A DNA stretch of 45,912 nucleotides from a virus. Positions within the stretch are counted from its first letter, which is position 1; every line of letters begins with the position of its first letter. Below are positions 9,101 through 17,208 of the stretch, in pieces. The notes under the pieces are model-generated. The model saw only the letters and a program-made list of their open reading frames with translations, was not told the DNA's origin and ran no database searches. The stretch is taken from IMG/VR virus record IMGVR_UViG_3300033143_003656, positions 1-45,912 of that record, one strand, 5' to 3'. The position numbers were made by a program, and so were the translations under genes.

Positions 9101-11073
9101 CTCAAGTCCCGGTTCTTGGATCGCCTACGCTAACAGAAGATACAAACAATGAACTAGCGGCTACAGGGATTGCAACTGGAGCACCTACGTTAGCTACCGC
9201 TGCCCTTGCGCAAGACTTTAAGTTAACAGGCACGGGAATCGTTTCCGGTCAGCCTGCGGTCGGTACGGGTACGCTCGCCCAGGTTCATGCTTTGACATCC
9301 ACGGGGGTGACAAGCGGGGCGCCCGATCTTGGCACAGCCGTTCTTGCGCAAGATCACAACCTAAGTTCGGGCAATATTACGTCTGGCAGCCCAATGCTGG
9401 TTCAATTTGATTCTTATGATGAATCGAACCGATCAACAGAATGGGGAATCCATAGGGAAAGCACAGACGCCATTGCCCAATCTATTACAGCAATTGGGGG
9501 AATGTTAGAGTCGGTCGAACTTGTACTGAGGAGATGGGGTAACCCGCCCGGGGATTTCTATATCAGGCTTTATGAGCATAGCGGCGTTTTCGGATCGTCG
9601 AGCGAGCCTACGGGAACTCCGTTGGCAGAAATCGTCATTGCTGCATCTTCGGTATCAACAACTCGCAGAAGAAGAACTTATTCGTTTTCTCCCCAGTACG
9701 AATTAGTAGACGGGGAACACTACGTTATTTCCGCCGAGTACGAAAGCGGGAATACGAGCAATAAGATTTTTGTTGGATATGACGACACAAGCCCGACACA
9801 CGACGGAAATATGTCTTGGAGGTTTGGCACAGGTTGGTCGTCGAACACGGCGTGGGACCTTGTGTTTTATCTCAACGCATACCAGTCATTAACAATTACC
9901 CAGGAACACAATTTAGTTACTGCGGATATTATTACTCAGGCTCCTGTCGTTGGATCTGCTACGCTAACAGAGGACACCAACAACGAGCTAACAGCCACAG
10001 ACATTCTTACAAATGCCCCAATTTTAGAGCAGGCAACACTAGCTGTATCTGGAGTGTTATTGGCATCTGGCATTCTAACCAGTGTGCCGGCATTGGCAAC
10101 GCCATCATTAAGCCAGAACCATCTATTAACTTCCACAGGCATCACGGCCGCTTCTCCGGTATTAGCAACTCCATTATTAAGTCAGAACTATATATTAACT
10201 GCGACAGGAATAACAACATCAGATCCAGTCATAGCAACAGCGACATTAGCTCAAAATCACAACCTCACAGGAACAGGGATTGTCTCTAGTTCGCCAATCC
10301 TCACAGCAGCAGTTCTTATCGAGGACACCAACAACGAGCTAACTGCCACAAACATTCTTACTAATGCCCCAATTCTTGAGCAGCCAACACTCGCCGTATC
10401 AGGAGTGTTATTGGCATATAACATTCTAACCAGTGTCCCGGCACTAGCGACGCCATCATTAAGCCAGAATCATCTATTAACTTCCACAGGCATCACGGCC
10501 GCTTCTCCAGTATTAGCAACGCCATCATTAAGTCAGGATCACATTCTTGCAGCGCAGGGTATCACTTCCCAACCACCAATTCTGGGAACCGCCTCCTTAA
10601 CAAGCGACACAAATGACGAACTAACCGCGCAAGACATTACAACGGGCATCCCAGAATTCGGAAGCACAACATTAACTCAAAACTACACATTAATTTCTAG
10701 CGATCTTGTTTCGGGCTTACCTATATTAGACGAGCCAACGTTTACGCAAGATTATCCATTAATCTCCAGCGACATTATTACCGGAGTTCCTTTCTTTGAA
10801 GAGACACTCCTTTCACAAGAGCACGATTTAACTGCTACAGATATAACATCTGGAATACCAGTCCTAGGAATCGGGACAATGGGCCAGGTTCATGCCCTAG
10901 ATGCTTTTGCTATCTTATCGGGGCAACCGGTAGTAGAAATGGCATACAGATTGCCAACCGGAGATGTAATAATTGAATTCCGTGAGAAATCTCCTATAAT
11001 TGACGTGAATATATCGCGCAATCCAGAGATGTTCTTTAGCGAAATAATGCCAGATATTTTGTTTTTGGATTAA
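6172..11073 (+). CDS. Giant fibre/virion protein with propeller-like, anchor and about 31 tandem repeats
   Basis: 1,633 residues. The N-terminus (about 45-210) resembles a choice-of-anchor/lectin-like beta sandwich (SITAKLYAHSGTFGS). Residues about 220-480 have periodic blades like a BNR/neuraminidase-type propeller (SAAIDSSDVIHISYMSD, AIAIDISDVPHIAF, SIAIDSSGNHWISY). Residues about 703-1078 are roughly 16 repeats of 22-25 residues with core LTATGI-x3-PVLGTPTLT. A second anchor-like domain follows (about 1080-1240, FYIRLYEHSGVFGSS), then about 15 more repeats to about 1600. The protein ends in a short unique tail. Likely an extended fibre or whisker whose length can change by repeat recombination. 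There is no strong Shine-Dalgarno; the start follows the previous stop by two bases. Confidence 0.7.
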   Translation: MAAIEVTLGNADNNSIANGGRVLVRNSDGVPYVITQNLSDSAIDCFKGETGLEQEYTPNDDWSWSAGRNEWGQTFKPRGNDITKVAFSIQKVGSPTGSITAKLYAHSGTFGSDGVGTGAALATSTTSIICTDLPTSYAWIEFEFSSLSVTPNTPYVIVMATDGTHDTSNHVKAQIEDGSPTAPGNWATVTGTTWTPLSTLDLNYRIYSTLWFEEVDAANRPSGTIYGASSAAIDSSDVIHISYMSDAGKASPLLYATFRADGINDDWLTTDVTLVSDIGEDPLDLGNLYTAIAIDISDVPHIAFIKFPKIGGATTYTLAYINKVDGSWNTSVNIHYVQNADAYGVDMTIDFSNRPCLAYHVYDSGDIVYAAIGNGNNATSFTLQAVDSSASAARHSIAIDSSGNHWISYTIASGTAVKIAKHVVDDSWATWAPYANGGTSSLWPTNTSLFIDGTDVYVLYDNSDDDIVYDMFNGSTWAGETSLATGTFNSVKASWASVVHNDSTGPIVSISAPLNTYYFDASVAGPTDVNAKWANEANFVDESVLTNASYSENPSSSADDILQEGTSAPSSGFSITKVEARFISENTAGYTGAKLAIRDSTDTLLVQFTANHSAGAAWTDYEDVPAPATGWTWSELAGLYCDIGPDTDLAAPGTLDVYKAEIRVTTLTITPSAAAEISYVYQDEESLVDIFFNTLALGDDGTNDELTAAGIVTGSPVVAEPSLSQEHSLISTGITTQAPVLGSPTVSEVHELTATGITAGSPALGTPTLTEDTNNELTATDIVSQAPVLGSPTLTEDTNNELTATGIVSQVPVLGSPTLTEDINNELTATGITVGSPVLGTPTFTANSPLTATGIIAGSPVLESPDLTQDHDLLATGITAQAPVLAMPVLSQNHLLTSTEIAAGNPVLETASLTVGDINDELTAVDITTGFPVLGTPTFTANSQLTATGVVSQAPVLGVATLTEDTNNELTATGIVSQVPVLGSPTLTEDTNNELAATGIATGAPTLATAALAQDFKLTGTGIVSGQPAVGTGTLAQVHALTSTGVTSGAPDLGTAVLAQDHNLSSGNITSGSPMLVQFDSYDESNRSTEWGIHRESTDAIAQSITAIGGMLESVELVLRRWGNPPGDFYIRLYEHSGVFGSSSEPTGTPLAEIVIAASSVSTTRRRRTYSFSPQYELVDGEHYVISAEYESGNTSNKIFVGYDDTSPTHDGNMSWRFGTGWSSNTAWDLVFYLNAYQSLTITQEHNLVTADIITQAPVVGSATLTEDTNNELTATDILTNAPILEQATLAVSGVLLASGILTSVPALATPSLSQNHLLTSTGITAASPVLATPLLSQNYILTATGITTSDPVIATATLAQNHNLTGTGIVSSSPILTAAVLIEDTNNELTATNILTNAPILEQPTLAVSGVLLAYNILTSVPALATPSLSQNHLLTSTGITAASPVLATPSLSQDHILAAQGITSQPPILGTASLTSDTNDELTAQDITTGIPEFGSTTLTQNYTLISSDLVSGLPILDEPTFTQDYPLISSDIITGVPFFEETLLSQEHDLTATDITSGIPVLGIGTMGQVHALDAFAILSGQPVVEMAYRLPTGDVIIEFREKSPIIDVNISRNPEMFFSEIMPDILFLD
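8280..9400 (+). repeat. In-gene tandem repeat block 1 (about 16 units of 66-78 bp)
   Basis: Each unit encodes LTATGI, three variable residues, then PVLGTPTLT and a short linker (EDTNNE or SQNH type). Some neighbouring units are nearly identical at DNA level, for example around 8480-8650 and 9060-9160, which points to recent duplication or conversion. Others differ mainly at synonymous sites. Confidence 0.85.
9895..10960 (+). repeat. In-gene tandem repeat block 2 (about 15 units)
   Basis: The same unit as block 1 resumes after a 160-residue anchor-like domain. A three-unit cassette (ILTNAPILEQ, then ILTSVPALATPSLSQNHL, then GITAASPVLATP) occurs twice, near 10005-10175 and near 10345-10525. 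Blocks of repeats have therefore been duplicated together. Confidence 0.8.
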
Positions 11074-11108
11074 GCAAAGTATCATTTATTGAAAAGGAGT
11101 AATATCTA

Positions 11109-11495
11109 ATGGCCAATACACTTTCTGATACCGTATTTGATGATGGACTTAATGTTCTTGGAACCGCAGCCGGGCTGGCAGATAAGTTGTATATCTGTAG
11201 TGCCGAGCCGACAACTTACGCTGAAGCGACCGCGACTTATGCTCTTGGTCATGATGATGGGAATCTTGCTATTGCTGCCCCAACAGATCGTGGAGGTGGA
11301 GGGCGAGAAGTTATAGTAGCTGCACTAGACAACAACGGCACCGTAACCGCCGATGGTACAGTCCTCTTCTACGCAATCGTTGATGACGGCTTATCTGACT
11401 TGTTGGCAGTCGGAGATGTTGCGTCTCAAGCAGTCACTAATGGGAACACCTTCTCATTAACCAGCTTCACGATCGGTATACCTGACCCTGCATAA
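11109..11495 (+). CDS. Small virion-associated protein, conserved phage type
   Basis: 128 residues, beta-rich with no charged helices. It begins MANTLSDTVFDDGLNVLG and contains LYICSAEPTTYAEA, a motif I associate with small phage structural proteins encoded near tail fibres. The last 20 residues (TFSLTSFTIGIPDPA) look like a beta-strand cap. It has the best ribosome site in this block (AAAAGGAGT at about 11092-11100). Its stop overlaps the next ATG (TAATG), so the two are coupled. Probably a fibre cap, decoration or trimerisation protein; function is inferred from context. Confidence 0.55.
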   Translation: MANTLSDTVFDDGLNVLGTAAGLADKLYICSAEPTTYAEATATYALGHDDGNLAIAAPTDRGGGGREVIVAALDNNGTVTADGTVLFYAIVDDGLSDLLAVGDVASQAVTNGNTFSLTSFTIGIPDPA

Positions 11496-11818
11496 TGAGC
11501 CTGGAGAACGCTAACGACAGAAGCACGAAGGTAGTGACAGTGGCATTTAAAGATGAAGATGAAAATGCCGTTGTCCCTACCTCTGCAGTATGGACGCTAA
11601 CCAACGAGCTGGGGGCAGTTGTCAACTCACGCCAACAAATAGAAATCACCCCCCTAGCTGAAAGCGTAGACATTATCTTGACAAATGATGATCTTGCATG
11701 GGAAGCAGGTCAGAGCCGGCATTTGATTATCGAGGCCGTTTATAATGGAATTCAAGTCGGTTTAACCTTAACAGGAGAAACAGACTTCGCCATCAATGAC
11801 TTACAGTTCATAACTTAA
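11495..11818 (+). CDS. Small beta-rich virion-like protein
   Basis: 107 residues. It reads as one Ig-like beta sandwich (VVTVAFKDEDENAVVPTSAVWTL ... SRHLIIEAVYNG), similar in style to phage tail accessory Ig domains. The ATG overlaps the stop of the previous gene by one base, so it is expected to be translated by re-initiation and may be a partner of that protein. No family can be named with certainty. Confidence 0.5.
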   Translation: MSLENANDRSTKVVTVAFKDEDENAVVPTSAVWTLTNELGAVVNSRQQIEITPLAESVDIILTNDDLAWEAGQSRHLIIEAVYNGIQVGLTLTGETDFAINDLQFIT

Positions 11819-11830
11819 TAAAGGGAACAA

Positions 11831-14092
11831 ATGAATAGCTTATCTATCGGAGTTGGCTTCCATTGTGGAGAGCCATCCGATGCGGCCGGTATCCGAGAAT
11901 ATTACAAGTCGCTTGTTGCTGGTGGACACACTGTATTTGCAAAAGCAGCAAGCGGCACAGCATCATTAGTGGACGCTCAAGAACTTGCTGAGGATGCAAT
12001 TGGTATATGGCGTAAAGTCACCTTCGAGTGGGAAGGGAACGAAATTGATGATGTTCCTAATTACAAAGACGATCCAGAACGCCAGGCACGTTTCTACATG
12101 GATCAGATATTCGAAACATGGCCTCCTGAACTAGATAAAACTCGCATCTATATAGAAACACCAAACGAAGTAGACAAAAACGAAGCAGACTGGATAGGCA
12201 GATATATAACCGCATGTGCCAAGTTAGCCCTAGCTGCCGGCCACAAGTTTTGTGGGCCTGCATGGGCAACAGGAGAACCAGAAGAAGAAGCATGGCAAAC
12301 AAACGGATTCCTTGAATACCTTGCCCTTTGCGAAGCGAATCCTGATTCTCTAGCCGTCTCTCTCCATGAATACTCTTTAGACATGAAGTTGAACACAGGG
12401 GATACTGACCTCGTTGGAAGAGTTGTCCATCTAAATACTGTCTGCGATCTTAACAATCTACAATACCCCACCGTTTTCATATCAGAGTTTGGCTGGCATT
12501 CAACGGAAGCGCCGAGCGCAGATAAGGCCGTTCCTCAAATCATTGAACAAATGAAGTGGTATTTAGAACATGCGCCCAATGTCCGTGGCATAGCTATTTG
12601 GGCATTAGACAAGTCGCATGAATGGGACGATATTCACCAAGTAGTAAACAACTATATGGAACCACTGGCCCAGGCGATCAATGCAACAGACTGGTCGGCG
12701 CCGAGCGTACCTCCTCCTGAGTCACCAGGATACACCAGCGTTATCATGCTATGGCCGCAGAAAGAGGACATCACCTTCGATATGTACATGGAAATGTGTA
12801 CAGTCGCCTGGAACGAATACGGCCGTTCAATGACATCATCCCATGACAATGCAATGATCATGGTCTTGGATGGAAAAACACAAACATCACACATCATCGT
12901 GTGGGAGCCTCATCTTCCATCACAGCAAAAAGCCATAGAAATATTCGAAGCAAAAGGAATCCAATACAAAGTAAGATCCTTATCAGGCAGCGCAGTAGAC
13001 GGATTACGTCTAGGACATCTATTCAAGTACCGTTACAGCCTTACCTCTCCATTCAATGCTCCGAGAGAATATGGTAACGGACTGCATGAAGGAGCAGATT
13101 ACGACATCATTGGAGGACAGGTAGATAACGTTGTCCATGTACGGTGTCCGTTTTCTGGCACAGTCTATTATGCTGATCCAATCGGAATTGATTATCCATA
13201 CGGGAAATACATAGAGATCCAGTGTACAAACAATGGATTCCCTTTTAGCATCATGTTAGCGCATCTGGATGAAGTCTATGTAAAAGAAGGCCAGCGTATT
13301 ACCAGAGGAGACAGCGTAGGAGAAATTGGAGACACCGGCAACTCATGGGGAGAACACATTCACTTAACACTGAAAGTTCCCGGCTTTGGCCTGGATGGAT
13401 ATGTCGAGCCTGATGTAGTCAATCCAGCTCCATACATCCCGGATGCTTCTAGCCTCCCCTTGTACAAGCAGCAAGCAACAATGGATCTGCTACCATACTT
13501 CTGTCCAAGTGTTCCATATGGTCCTATTTACGAAGTACAACACGCATCCGGACCTACTGAAACATTTCAGGTACAACGCCAGGAAAACGGCCGTGAATTC
13601 AAACTTGTTAAGAACAGCCAGTGGGAACTTCTGTTCTATGATGACGTATATATATGGCGAGGGACAGACACAAGCCCGGGTCCAGCTCCAGAAGATGCAG
13701 AGCGCCCAGGTCAGAATCGTTTCTACATACAACATGAACCTGGATTAGCTTTTGCTAGATGGTGCAAACGCTATATGCATGTAGGAGAGACATTCAAAGG
13801 GCCAGGACACCTGGTGAAGTTCTTCTACAAAAGTGATTGTGCGCCGTCAGTTAAGAACTCTGGTTCAGCAACAAACGAAATTACCTTTATCCAGCATCAT
13901 CCATACATCAATTTTGGGCCAGGTCTTATGATCTGCGATATCATTGAACTATTCAATGGCACAGAACGATTCTTCTTTGCAAAGAACATCGGTATGGTCG
14001 CTTGGGAAAACGAGAAAGGCGAACGCAGTCATGTATCTGAGCTGCATGAAGGCCGGCCAAATCTAAAGCCTGAACATTTGAACTGTAGTTAA
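11831..14092 (+). CDS. Endolysin / tail lysin: clan GH-A-like glycosidase fused to M23 peptidase
   Basis: 753 residues. Residues 1 to about 280 look like a TIM-barrel glycosidase of clan GH-A: the putative acid/base lies in TPNE (E113) and the putative nucleophile in ISEFGW (E219), about 106 residues apart as usual in that clan. A linker domain follows (about 300-400). Then comes an M23/LytM peptidase with HEGAD (H419, D423) and the HIH motif (509-511), the zinc ligands of active enzymes. The C-terminal 200 residues are a beta-rich, probably wall-binding region. The enzyme should cut both sugar and peptide bonds of peptidoglycan. There is no signal peptide, so it depends on the holin if it is the lysis enzyme; a virion lysin is the alternative. 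It is last in the structural block and precedes a terminator. Confidence 0.8.
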   Translation: MNSLSIGVGFHCGEPSDAAGIREYYKSLVAGGHTVFAKAASGTASLVDAQELAEDAIGIWRKVTFEWEGNEIDDVPNYKDDPERQARFYMDQIFETWPPELDKTRIYIETPNEVDKNEADWIGRYITACAKLALAAGHKFCGPAWATGEPEEEAWQTNGFLEYLALCEANPDSLAVSLHEYSLDMKLNTGDTDLVGRVVHLNTVCDLNNLQYPTVFISEFGWHSTEAPSADKAVPQIIEQMKWYLEHAPNVRGIAIWALDKSHEWDDIHQVVNNYMEPLAQAINATDWSAPSVPPPESPGYTSVIMLWPQKEDITFDMYMEMCTVAWNEYGRSMTSSHDNAMIMVLDGKTQTSHIIVWEPHLPSQQKAIEIFEAKGIQYKVRSLSGSAVDGLRLGHLFKYRYSLTSPFNAPREYGNGLHEGADYDIIGGQVDNVVHVRCPFSGTVYYADPIGIDYPYGKYIEIQCTNNGFPFSIMLAHLDEVYVKEGQRITRGDSVGEIGDTGNSWGEHIHLTLKVPGFGLDGYVEPDVVNPAPYIPDASSLPLYKQQATMDLLPYFCPSVPYGPIYEVQHASGPTETFQVQRQENGREFKLVKNSQWELLFYDDVYIWRGTDTSPGPAPEDAERPGQNRFYIQHEPGLAFARWCKRYMHVGETFKGPGHLVKFFYKSDCAPSVKNSGSATNEITFIQHHPYINFGPGLMICDIIELFNGTERFFFAKNIGMVAWENEKGERSHVSELHEGRPNLKPEHLNCS

Positions 14093-14140
14093 TTTTTGAT
14101 ATACTACTTCTAACTCCTCTTTCATCACACTACGCGGCAG

Positions 14141-14174
14141 AAAGCCCAGGCAATAGCTTGGGCTTTTTGTATTA
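14141..14174 (+). terminator. Rho-independent terminator after endolysin
   Basis: A 10-bp stem (14141-14150 with 14157-14166, one G-T pair) with loop CAATAG is followed by TTTTTGTATT. It closes the plus-strand structural/lysis transcription unit. Confidence 0.85.
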
Positions 14175-14593
14175 ATACGAAAGAGCCGACACGCTTGCGC
14201 AAATGCCGGCTCTAACTGCTTCGTTACGTGTATCATGTTCGTTAAAGCATGACACATCCCACTTCGTATTGGTCTACAGTTTACTATTCCCTCCTTCGGC
14301 AGCACATTTTGTATCTCGTCAGTATTGGAACGATGTAACAACCAGTTTACCAGTCAGATCCTCACATCATTTATAAATCTAGTGCTGTCTGCTAATACTC
14401 AACAATAAAACAAAGTCATACCCTCAGTTTTTCAACGTGACAGGGTAGACCAGAATAACATTTAAGTAGCGCCGTCGGATTTTGCAAATGTGTTCGCATC
14501 GCTTTTTACGGTCCTAATAGGCTTCCTTCTAAATTGCTTATGTACCTCGTGGTAGATGCCATTCAACGGTACAGGGTTAGTAAACCAACGGCG
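14175..14593. other. Gene-free convergent interval
   Basis: About 420 bp between the endolysin terminator and the end of the minus-strand genes. It holds an inverted repeat (AGAGCCG at 14182-14188 with CGGCTCT at 14207-14213) that could terminate minus-strand transcripts, although the T tract is short. No reading frame here has a credible start or ribosome site. Confidence 0.5.
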
Positions 14594-14893
14594 CTAAAGG
14601 ACTGCTTTATTAATCAGCATAACAAAAAATTCATGTCGTGTCATCTTCCCACGAACGTAATCCCAATATTCTCGTTCCTGTTTCGTACATTCAAAGCAAT
14701 ATCGTGTTCGTTCAACATCCATATATTTTCTATAGGACTTCTTCAAGGTAGGAGAACTATAGGAATGATTATAAGAGCCATGAACCAAACCATAATTAAC
14801 ATTGAAAAACTTAGCCACAGCCATCATAGATCCAAATTCTTCCACATACACAATCGTCATCTTTTTTAGCCACGTATCAATGGTTCTCGCCAT
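14594..14893 (-). CDS. Small HTH-like DNA-binding protein
   Basis: 99 residues from the ATG at 14893, chosen because AAGGGG lies 6 nt upstream, the ribosome site used by many genes here. A longer frame to 14953 lacks a site. Residues about 20-50 (GSMMAVAKFFNVNYGLVHGSY) follow an HTH pattern: a small-residue helix, NVNY turn and recognition helix. After that come SSPTLKKSY, a CFEC cysteine pair and a charged tail. It is the last gene of the minus-strand cluster, well separated from the others. A transcriptional regulator is plausible, but the fold call is by pattern only. Confidence 0.5.
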   Translation of the reverse strand: MARTIDTWLKKMTIVYVEEFGSMMAVAKFFNVNYGLVHGSYNHSYSSPTLKKSYRKYMDVERTRYCFECTKQEREYWDYVRGKMTRHEFFVMLINKAVL

Positions 14894-14930
14894 TTTCATC
14901 CCCTTACACATCCGAACTAGCATACCCCAT

Positions 14931-15014
14931 TTATAACTGGTTATACGGGGCATACAGCCAACATCTAAGCATCTTCCCGTCGTTCGATATTGGATATTCG
15001 TTCAGATAGCCCAT
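14931..15014 (-). CDS. Possible 27-residue peptide upstream of the HTH gene
   Basis: An ATG on the minus strand at 15014 follows GAGGGGGGT and opens a 27-codon frame beginning MGYLNEYPISNDGK and ending in TAA at 14931, about 40 nt before the HTH gene. Spacing from the G-rich site is short. It may be a small leader peptide or may not be translated. Confidence 0.25.
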   Translation of the reverse strand: MGYLNEYPISNDGKMLRCWLYAPYNQL

Positions 15015-15106
15015 ACCCCCCTCACTCTGGTGGATAAGACTATCTGGATTATCCGGTAATCCATACGCGCACACGTGTAAGGAACATTCAAGCTGGAGCA
15101 GGGGGG

Positions 15107-15709
15107 TCATGGAGTGATCCTATAAACACCAGCCGCTTCACGAAGAACAGCGCGGCCGTGTCCATTAATGGCTCGCCCCGTCAACATCTTTTGATTACGA
15201 AACTCCTTTTCAAATGCCTTGAATACACCAGGGCCGGTGATACTCTTCACCACTTTTGCCTTCCCTACATTTTTTCTATTCCAATGCCAGCCAGCATCTT
15301 TAAGAGCCTCATATATTTTCTTCCATTCCCATTGCTCGTATTCATAGCGGCCAATCCGTATCTGATTATCCTCGCGAGTTGCAAGACGGATACGTGGATC
15401 AATGTGAGATGATCTAAAGTTAAGGATCTCACTTGCATCTTCCTCGTCTGGAGGAGAAGGCGGCGGGTCGTCTTTTTTCTTTGTCGAATAATAAGTTTCT
15501 ATTACTGCAATCGCTGGAAGAGCAGAGCTTATGATCAACAGCATACCAAAGCCGGTGATCAGAGTCGCACCAAATCTAGTAAAGTCAAAGTGATTAAAGC
15601 CATAGAATCCAAAAGCAGTAAAGACAGCGCCGCAGGCCGCAACGAAAGAGATCACCATTAAGTGACTGACTGCGTTATTTCGTTCTCTTAGATTTCTATT
15701 GCTTCTCAT
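15107..15709 (-). CDS. Two-helix membrane protein with cytoplasmic domain
   Basis: 200 residues. Two hydrophobic segments (residues about 16-36 and 46-70) are followed by a KKKDDPPPSPPDEED linker and a soluble domain of about 110 residues rich in W and charged residues (EYEQWEWKKIYEALKDAGWHWNRKN). Positive charges before the first helix suggest both ends lie in the cytoplasm. Its start overlaps the stop of the upstream gene by 4 bp. Membrane proteins of this kind in phage replication regions sometimes act in exclusion or membrane attachment, but nothing here identifies a role. Confidence 0.55.
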   Translation of the reverse strand: MRSNRNLRERNNAVSHLMVISFVAACGAVFTAFGFYGFNHFDFTRFGATLITGFGMLLIISSALPAIAVIETYYSTKKKDDPPPSPPDEEDASEILNFRSSHIDPRIRLATREDNQIRIGRYEYEQWEWKKIYEALKDAGWHWNRKNVGKAKVVKSITGPGVFKAFEKEFRNQKMLTGRAINGHGRAVLREAAGVYRITP

Positions 15710-15960
15710 TTTATAAACTTATACCGTGTCATATCAACCTGATACTCTTGTGCGATTTCATCAAGAACGAGTCTTAATTTGCCGATCTCGTGCCGGTCTT
15801 TTAATTTGTCTCGTCTTAACTGTTCTCTTTCTGAGATTGACAGTGAAACAGAAACGCTTGTCGTATCGTTTATAGCTTCCAGAGCAGCCCACAACACGGC
15901 TGAATCCAAGGAAGCTTGGGAGCCTGCAATAATCTTAGGGCAGGGATCACCCTTGCTCAT
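15706..15960 (-). CDS. Small helical protein, unknown
   Basis: 84 residues. The N-terminus is Ser/Ala-rich (AGSQASLDSAVLWAALEAIND). The second half is a charged helix (SISEREQLRRDKLKDRHEIGKLRL...) likely to form a coiled coil. It overlaps the DUF6166 gene upstream by 14 bp and the membrane-protein gene downstream by 4 bp, so the three are co-translated from the 16.75-kb promoter. No family recognised. Confidence 0.5.
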   Translation of the reverse strand: MSKGDPCPKIIAGSQASLDSAVLWAALEAINDTTSVSVSLSISEREQLRRDKLKDRHEIGKLRLVLDEIAQEYQVDMTRYKFIK

Positions 15961-16675
15961 GTATAGATCCCTTTGTAATCAACCATTGGTCTAAATTATC
16001 AAACAGATCCAGTATCTTGTCCCGGGCAGCAAGAACCATTTCACTAGGCTCTTCATTGGGGTGCGAGTCATTTGTAATAAATGTAGGCTCATAATAGTGC
16101 ATGGCATAAGGAGCCGAGAGAAGTTCTACATCAGGATCGATTTCCAATATCGTCTCTTCAATATGAGCCACAAAAGCAGAACGGCTCAGTCGGACATCAG
16201 CATTTGGGTGTGACATTATAAAGCCATCAAGTATCTCTTTTGGATAAGCAAGCGTGAAAGTTCGAGGAGAGACAGCAGGAACGGGATTGTTATCCATAGA
16301 AGCAACTAGCCAGTTCTTTATTTCAATCCAAGGAATAACCCCGCCAATTTCAGGAACAGCCGCGATATATTGCCGCTTAAACTCCTGATGGTAGCGCCAG
16401 GCTTTGGCAGAACATTTCCCAGAATGTACAGATACGGGCCAGCCATCTCCCTCTGCATTAAGATATTTAACAGCAAACTCAAGAATATTAAGAGCTAGAT
16501 CAGCAGGGCCACTTCCCTCATAGCCCCAGGAGAAGCCGGTAGGCGAGTGATGAATCACAGAAGCGGGAACGTTTGTGAAATAGTTTCCGCCAGAAGAAGC
16601 AAACAGGACTGCCCCATATGTGCTGAGAGACAGTCCTTCGATGAAATATTGTCCGGTTTCAATTTGTTCAATCAT
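15947..16675 (-). CDS. DUF6166-type protein with C-terminal extension
   Basis: 242 residues. Residues 42-65 match the core of the DUF6166 family (HHSPTGFSWGYEGSGPADLA), in which a target like GF-WGY-GSGP-DLAL is conserved; its function is unknown. The remaining 150 residues are helical and not recognised. The start at 16675 has AAGGGG followed by AAAATA, and a leader hairpin (16688-16707) abuts the ribosome site. It is the first gene of a transcript with its own strong promoter at 16726-16754. DUF6166 proteins are common in phages and plasmids. Confidence 0.65.
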   Translation of the reverse strand: MIEQIETGQYFIEGLSLSTYGAVLFASSGGNYFTNVPASVIHHSPTGFSWGYEGSGPADLALNILEFAVKYLNAEGDGWPVSVHSGKCSAKAWRYHQEFKRQYIAAVPEIGGVIPWIEIKNWLVASMDNNPVPAVSPRTFTLAYPKEILDGFIMSHPNADVRLSRSAFVAHIEETILEIDPDVELLSAPYAMHYYEPTFITNDSHPNEEPSEMVLAARDKILDLFDNLDQWLITKGSIHEQG

Positions 16676-16687
16676 TATTTTCCCCTT

Positions 16688-16707
16688 ATGCAGCTTTTTT
16701 TCTGCAT
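16688..16707 (-). promoter_or_regulatory. Leader hairpin abutting the ribosome site of the DUF6166 gene
   Basis: ATGCAG and CTGCAT pair across an 8-nt loop. The AAGGGG site starts immediately after the stem on the minus strand, as at other leaders in this genome. Confidence 0.55.
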
Positions 16708-16725
16708 CGTGCTCATTTCGGACTT

Positions 16726-16754
16726 AGTATACAGCAAATGTAAACAGACTGCAA
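16726..16754 (-). promoter_or_regulatory. Sigma70-like promoter (minus strand)
   Basis: TTGCAG, a 17-nt spacer, and TATACT on the minus strand, about 50 bp upstream of the DUF6166 start. It matches the pattern of the other strong promoters here. Confidence 0.75.
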
Positions 16755-16758
16755 AGAA

Positions 16759-16953
16759 TCATTTACGTCCTTTCCCCCCTTTCCGGTAGCGGATCTTACG
16801 CTTCCCGCTAGAGCTTTTACGTACAATACGTTCGCGATAATTCCAGTAGTGGGACACAGAGCCATCCTTCTTTTTGTGCTTTCTGCGCTCGATACGCCAC
16901 TTGCCTTTCCCACGGCCGTGCTTGGTTCCTCGTTTTAGTTTTTTCTTTGCCAT
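16759..16953 (-). CDS. Very basic 64-residue protein
   Basis: 64 residues, nearly half Lys/Arg, starting MAKKKLKRGTKHGRGKGKW and ending KIRYRKGGKGRK. The composition suggests nucleic-acid binding, as in ribosomal-protein-like or condensation proteins. An AGAGG site lies before the ATG at 16953, and it overlaps the upstream zinc-site gene by 19 bp. Its C-terminus lies against the -35 of the 16.75-kb promoter, so it closes the upstream operon. No family recognised. Confidence 0.5.
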   Translation of the reverse strand: MAKKKLKRGTKHGRGKGKWRIERRKHKKKDGSVSHYWNYRERIVRKSSSGKRKIRYRKGGKGRK

Positions 16954-17198
16954 TGGTAAACCTCTTGCGCAGGATAATGTTCTGACAGTAATGCCAACCT
17001 ATCTGCCGTGTTGTGTTCTTTACACAAAACAATATACACCACACCTTCATCAGTATCAAACGCATGATTACCCCAACCGAGATTCTCAAACGTCTCAGCG
17101 ATTTCGCGCATGTCATCACTCGTAACATTGTGCGTCTTTTGACATACAGAACATTCGTATTGAACCGTTTCCGCAACGGATTCCTCGTAGAAACTCAT
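16935..17198 (-). CDS. Small protein with probable zinc site
   Basis: 87 residues. C16 and C19 (YECSVCQKTH) plus C59 and H62 (VLCKEHN) could form one zinc site around a small alpha/beta fold. The start at 17198 has a perfect AGGAGG. It lies 10 bp after the Dam gene and overlaps the basic-protein gene, so it belongs to the replication operon. Function unknown. Confidence 0.6.
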   Translation of the reverse strand: MSFYEESVAETVQYECSVCQKTHNVTSDDMREIAETFENLGWGNHAFDTDEGVVYIVLCKEHNTADRLALLSEHYPAQEVYQWQRKN

Positions 17199-17208
17199 AC
17201 ATAACCTC

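Noticed and set aside
14063-14341. Minus-strand open frame over the endolysin terminator
   Set aside because: It spans the terminator and the endolysin 3' end and has no ribosome site.
15085-15113. Additional GGNNN array (ATTCAAGCTGG...)
   Set aside because: It begins like the opening word but the 5-nt GG period does not continue.
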